Assembly (NCBI GenBank): GCA_003833135.1
Contig: QZLH01000906.1
Location: 6,958 to 52,653, forward strand
DNA length: 45,696 bases
Direction: 5' to 3'
Origin: Oehlia diaphana
Lineage: Eukaryota > Glomeromycota > Glomeromycetes > Glomerales > Glomeraceae
This document shows positions 45,501 through 45,696 of the stretch, in pieces. How positions within the stretch are numbered: position 1 is the stretch's first letter; each line of letters opens with the position of its first letter. The translations under genes and the position numbers were made by a program. The notes beneath the pieces are model-generated. The model did not search any database. It worked only from the letters and a program-made list of their open reading frames with translations, and had not been told where the DNA came from.

Positions 45501-45696
45501 CACTACCCTTCCAAAAGTATCCGTTCAACCAATAAAGATCATATTTTATTAATAATAATTAATATTTAGTTGGCCATCCATTGTTTTTAATGCATGCTTC
45601 AATTCAGCGTGGCATGCTCTCAATTAAGCTAATGTAAGTTTCGGATGGAATTCTTTCCCACTCTTTTTTTAGCTGTTAATCCAGTATTAAAATTTT
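45501..45696 (-). mobile_element. Tc1/mariner-like element, 3' end, continues past window
   Basis: After TA (45499-45500) comes the terminal sequence CACTACCCTTCCAAAAGTAT. On the minus strand, 45559-45696 encodes the end of a Tc1-type transposase: EWERIPSETYISLIESMPR, a stop at 45604-45606, then IEACIKNNGWPTKY. A second stop lies at 45676-45678. This is a decayed copy, cut by the window edge. Confidence 0.75.

Overview
The window is very AT-rich eukaryotic DNA with short (about 63-92 bp) GT-AG introns. It carries an expanded tyrosine-kinase-like (TKL) family whose HRD motif reads HRDLH, a MATA-HMG transcription factor, a BTB-BACK-TLDc gene and many decayed transposons. This combination points to an arbuscular mycorrhizal fungus (Glomeromycotina, Rhizophagus-like). 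The species is inferred from gene-family content, not proven.

Layout. 1-10100 (+) is the most unusual part. Exons of about 370-400 bp, each a phase 0-0 exon encoding a circularly permuted kinase N-lobe, are repeated in tandem. At 1-6097 there is part of one exon, 13 whole exons and the start of another, ending at a single N (6098). At 6551-10100 a complete gene follows (7 exons, predicted 1042 aa) with six N-lobe units and one catalytic C-lobe. 10.1-14.5 kb is non-genic, with hAT-like and foldback repeats. 15095-15694 (-) is an intact MATA-HMG gene. 16.4-18.1 kb holds a terminal-inverted-repeat element and a relic of a kinase C-terminal tail. 19.8-29.1 kb is a graveyard of decayed reading frames, including a DDE transposase relic (RAG1/Transib/CMC-like hallmarks) and a zinc-finger pseudogene. 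29237-30443 looks like a retrotransposed mRNA copy: a 16-bp target-site duplication, AATAAA and a long poly(A) broken by an assembly gap. 34493-36021 (+) is a BTB-BACK-TLDc gene with one nonsense codon, followed by a heavily decayed second copy and by another pseudogene on the minus strand. 40242-42467 (-) is an apparently intact 8-exon kinase gene (560 aa) with a Cys-rich N-terminus and a tail made of phase 1-1 mini-exons. Its 3' end is duplicated as a relic at 44.6-45.4 kb, across a large foldback repeat (43.4-44.2 kb). The right edge enters a Tc1/mariner-like element.

How it fits together. The two kinase loci show one construction principle: exons of uniform phase (0-0 for the N-lobe, 1-1 for the tail) that can be duplicated, deleted, skipped or exchanged without losing the frame. 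The N-lobe array is the best candidate for an undescribed system, namely a kinase made of concatenated, mostly ATP-binding-degenerate N-lobes ending in a single catalytic unit. Assembly problems in the array (the N, a frameshifting deletion at the same point of the unit, exact repeats) must be settled first.
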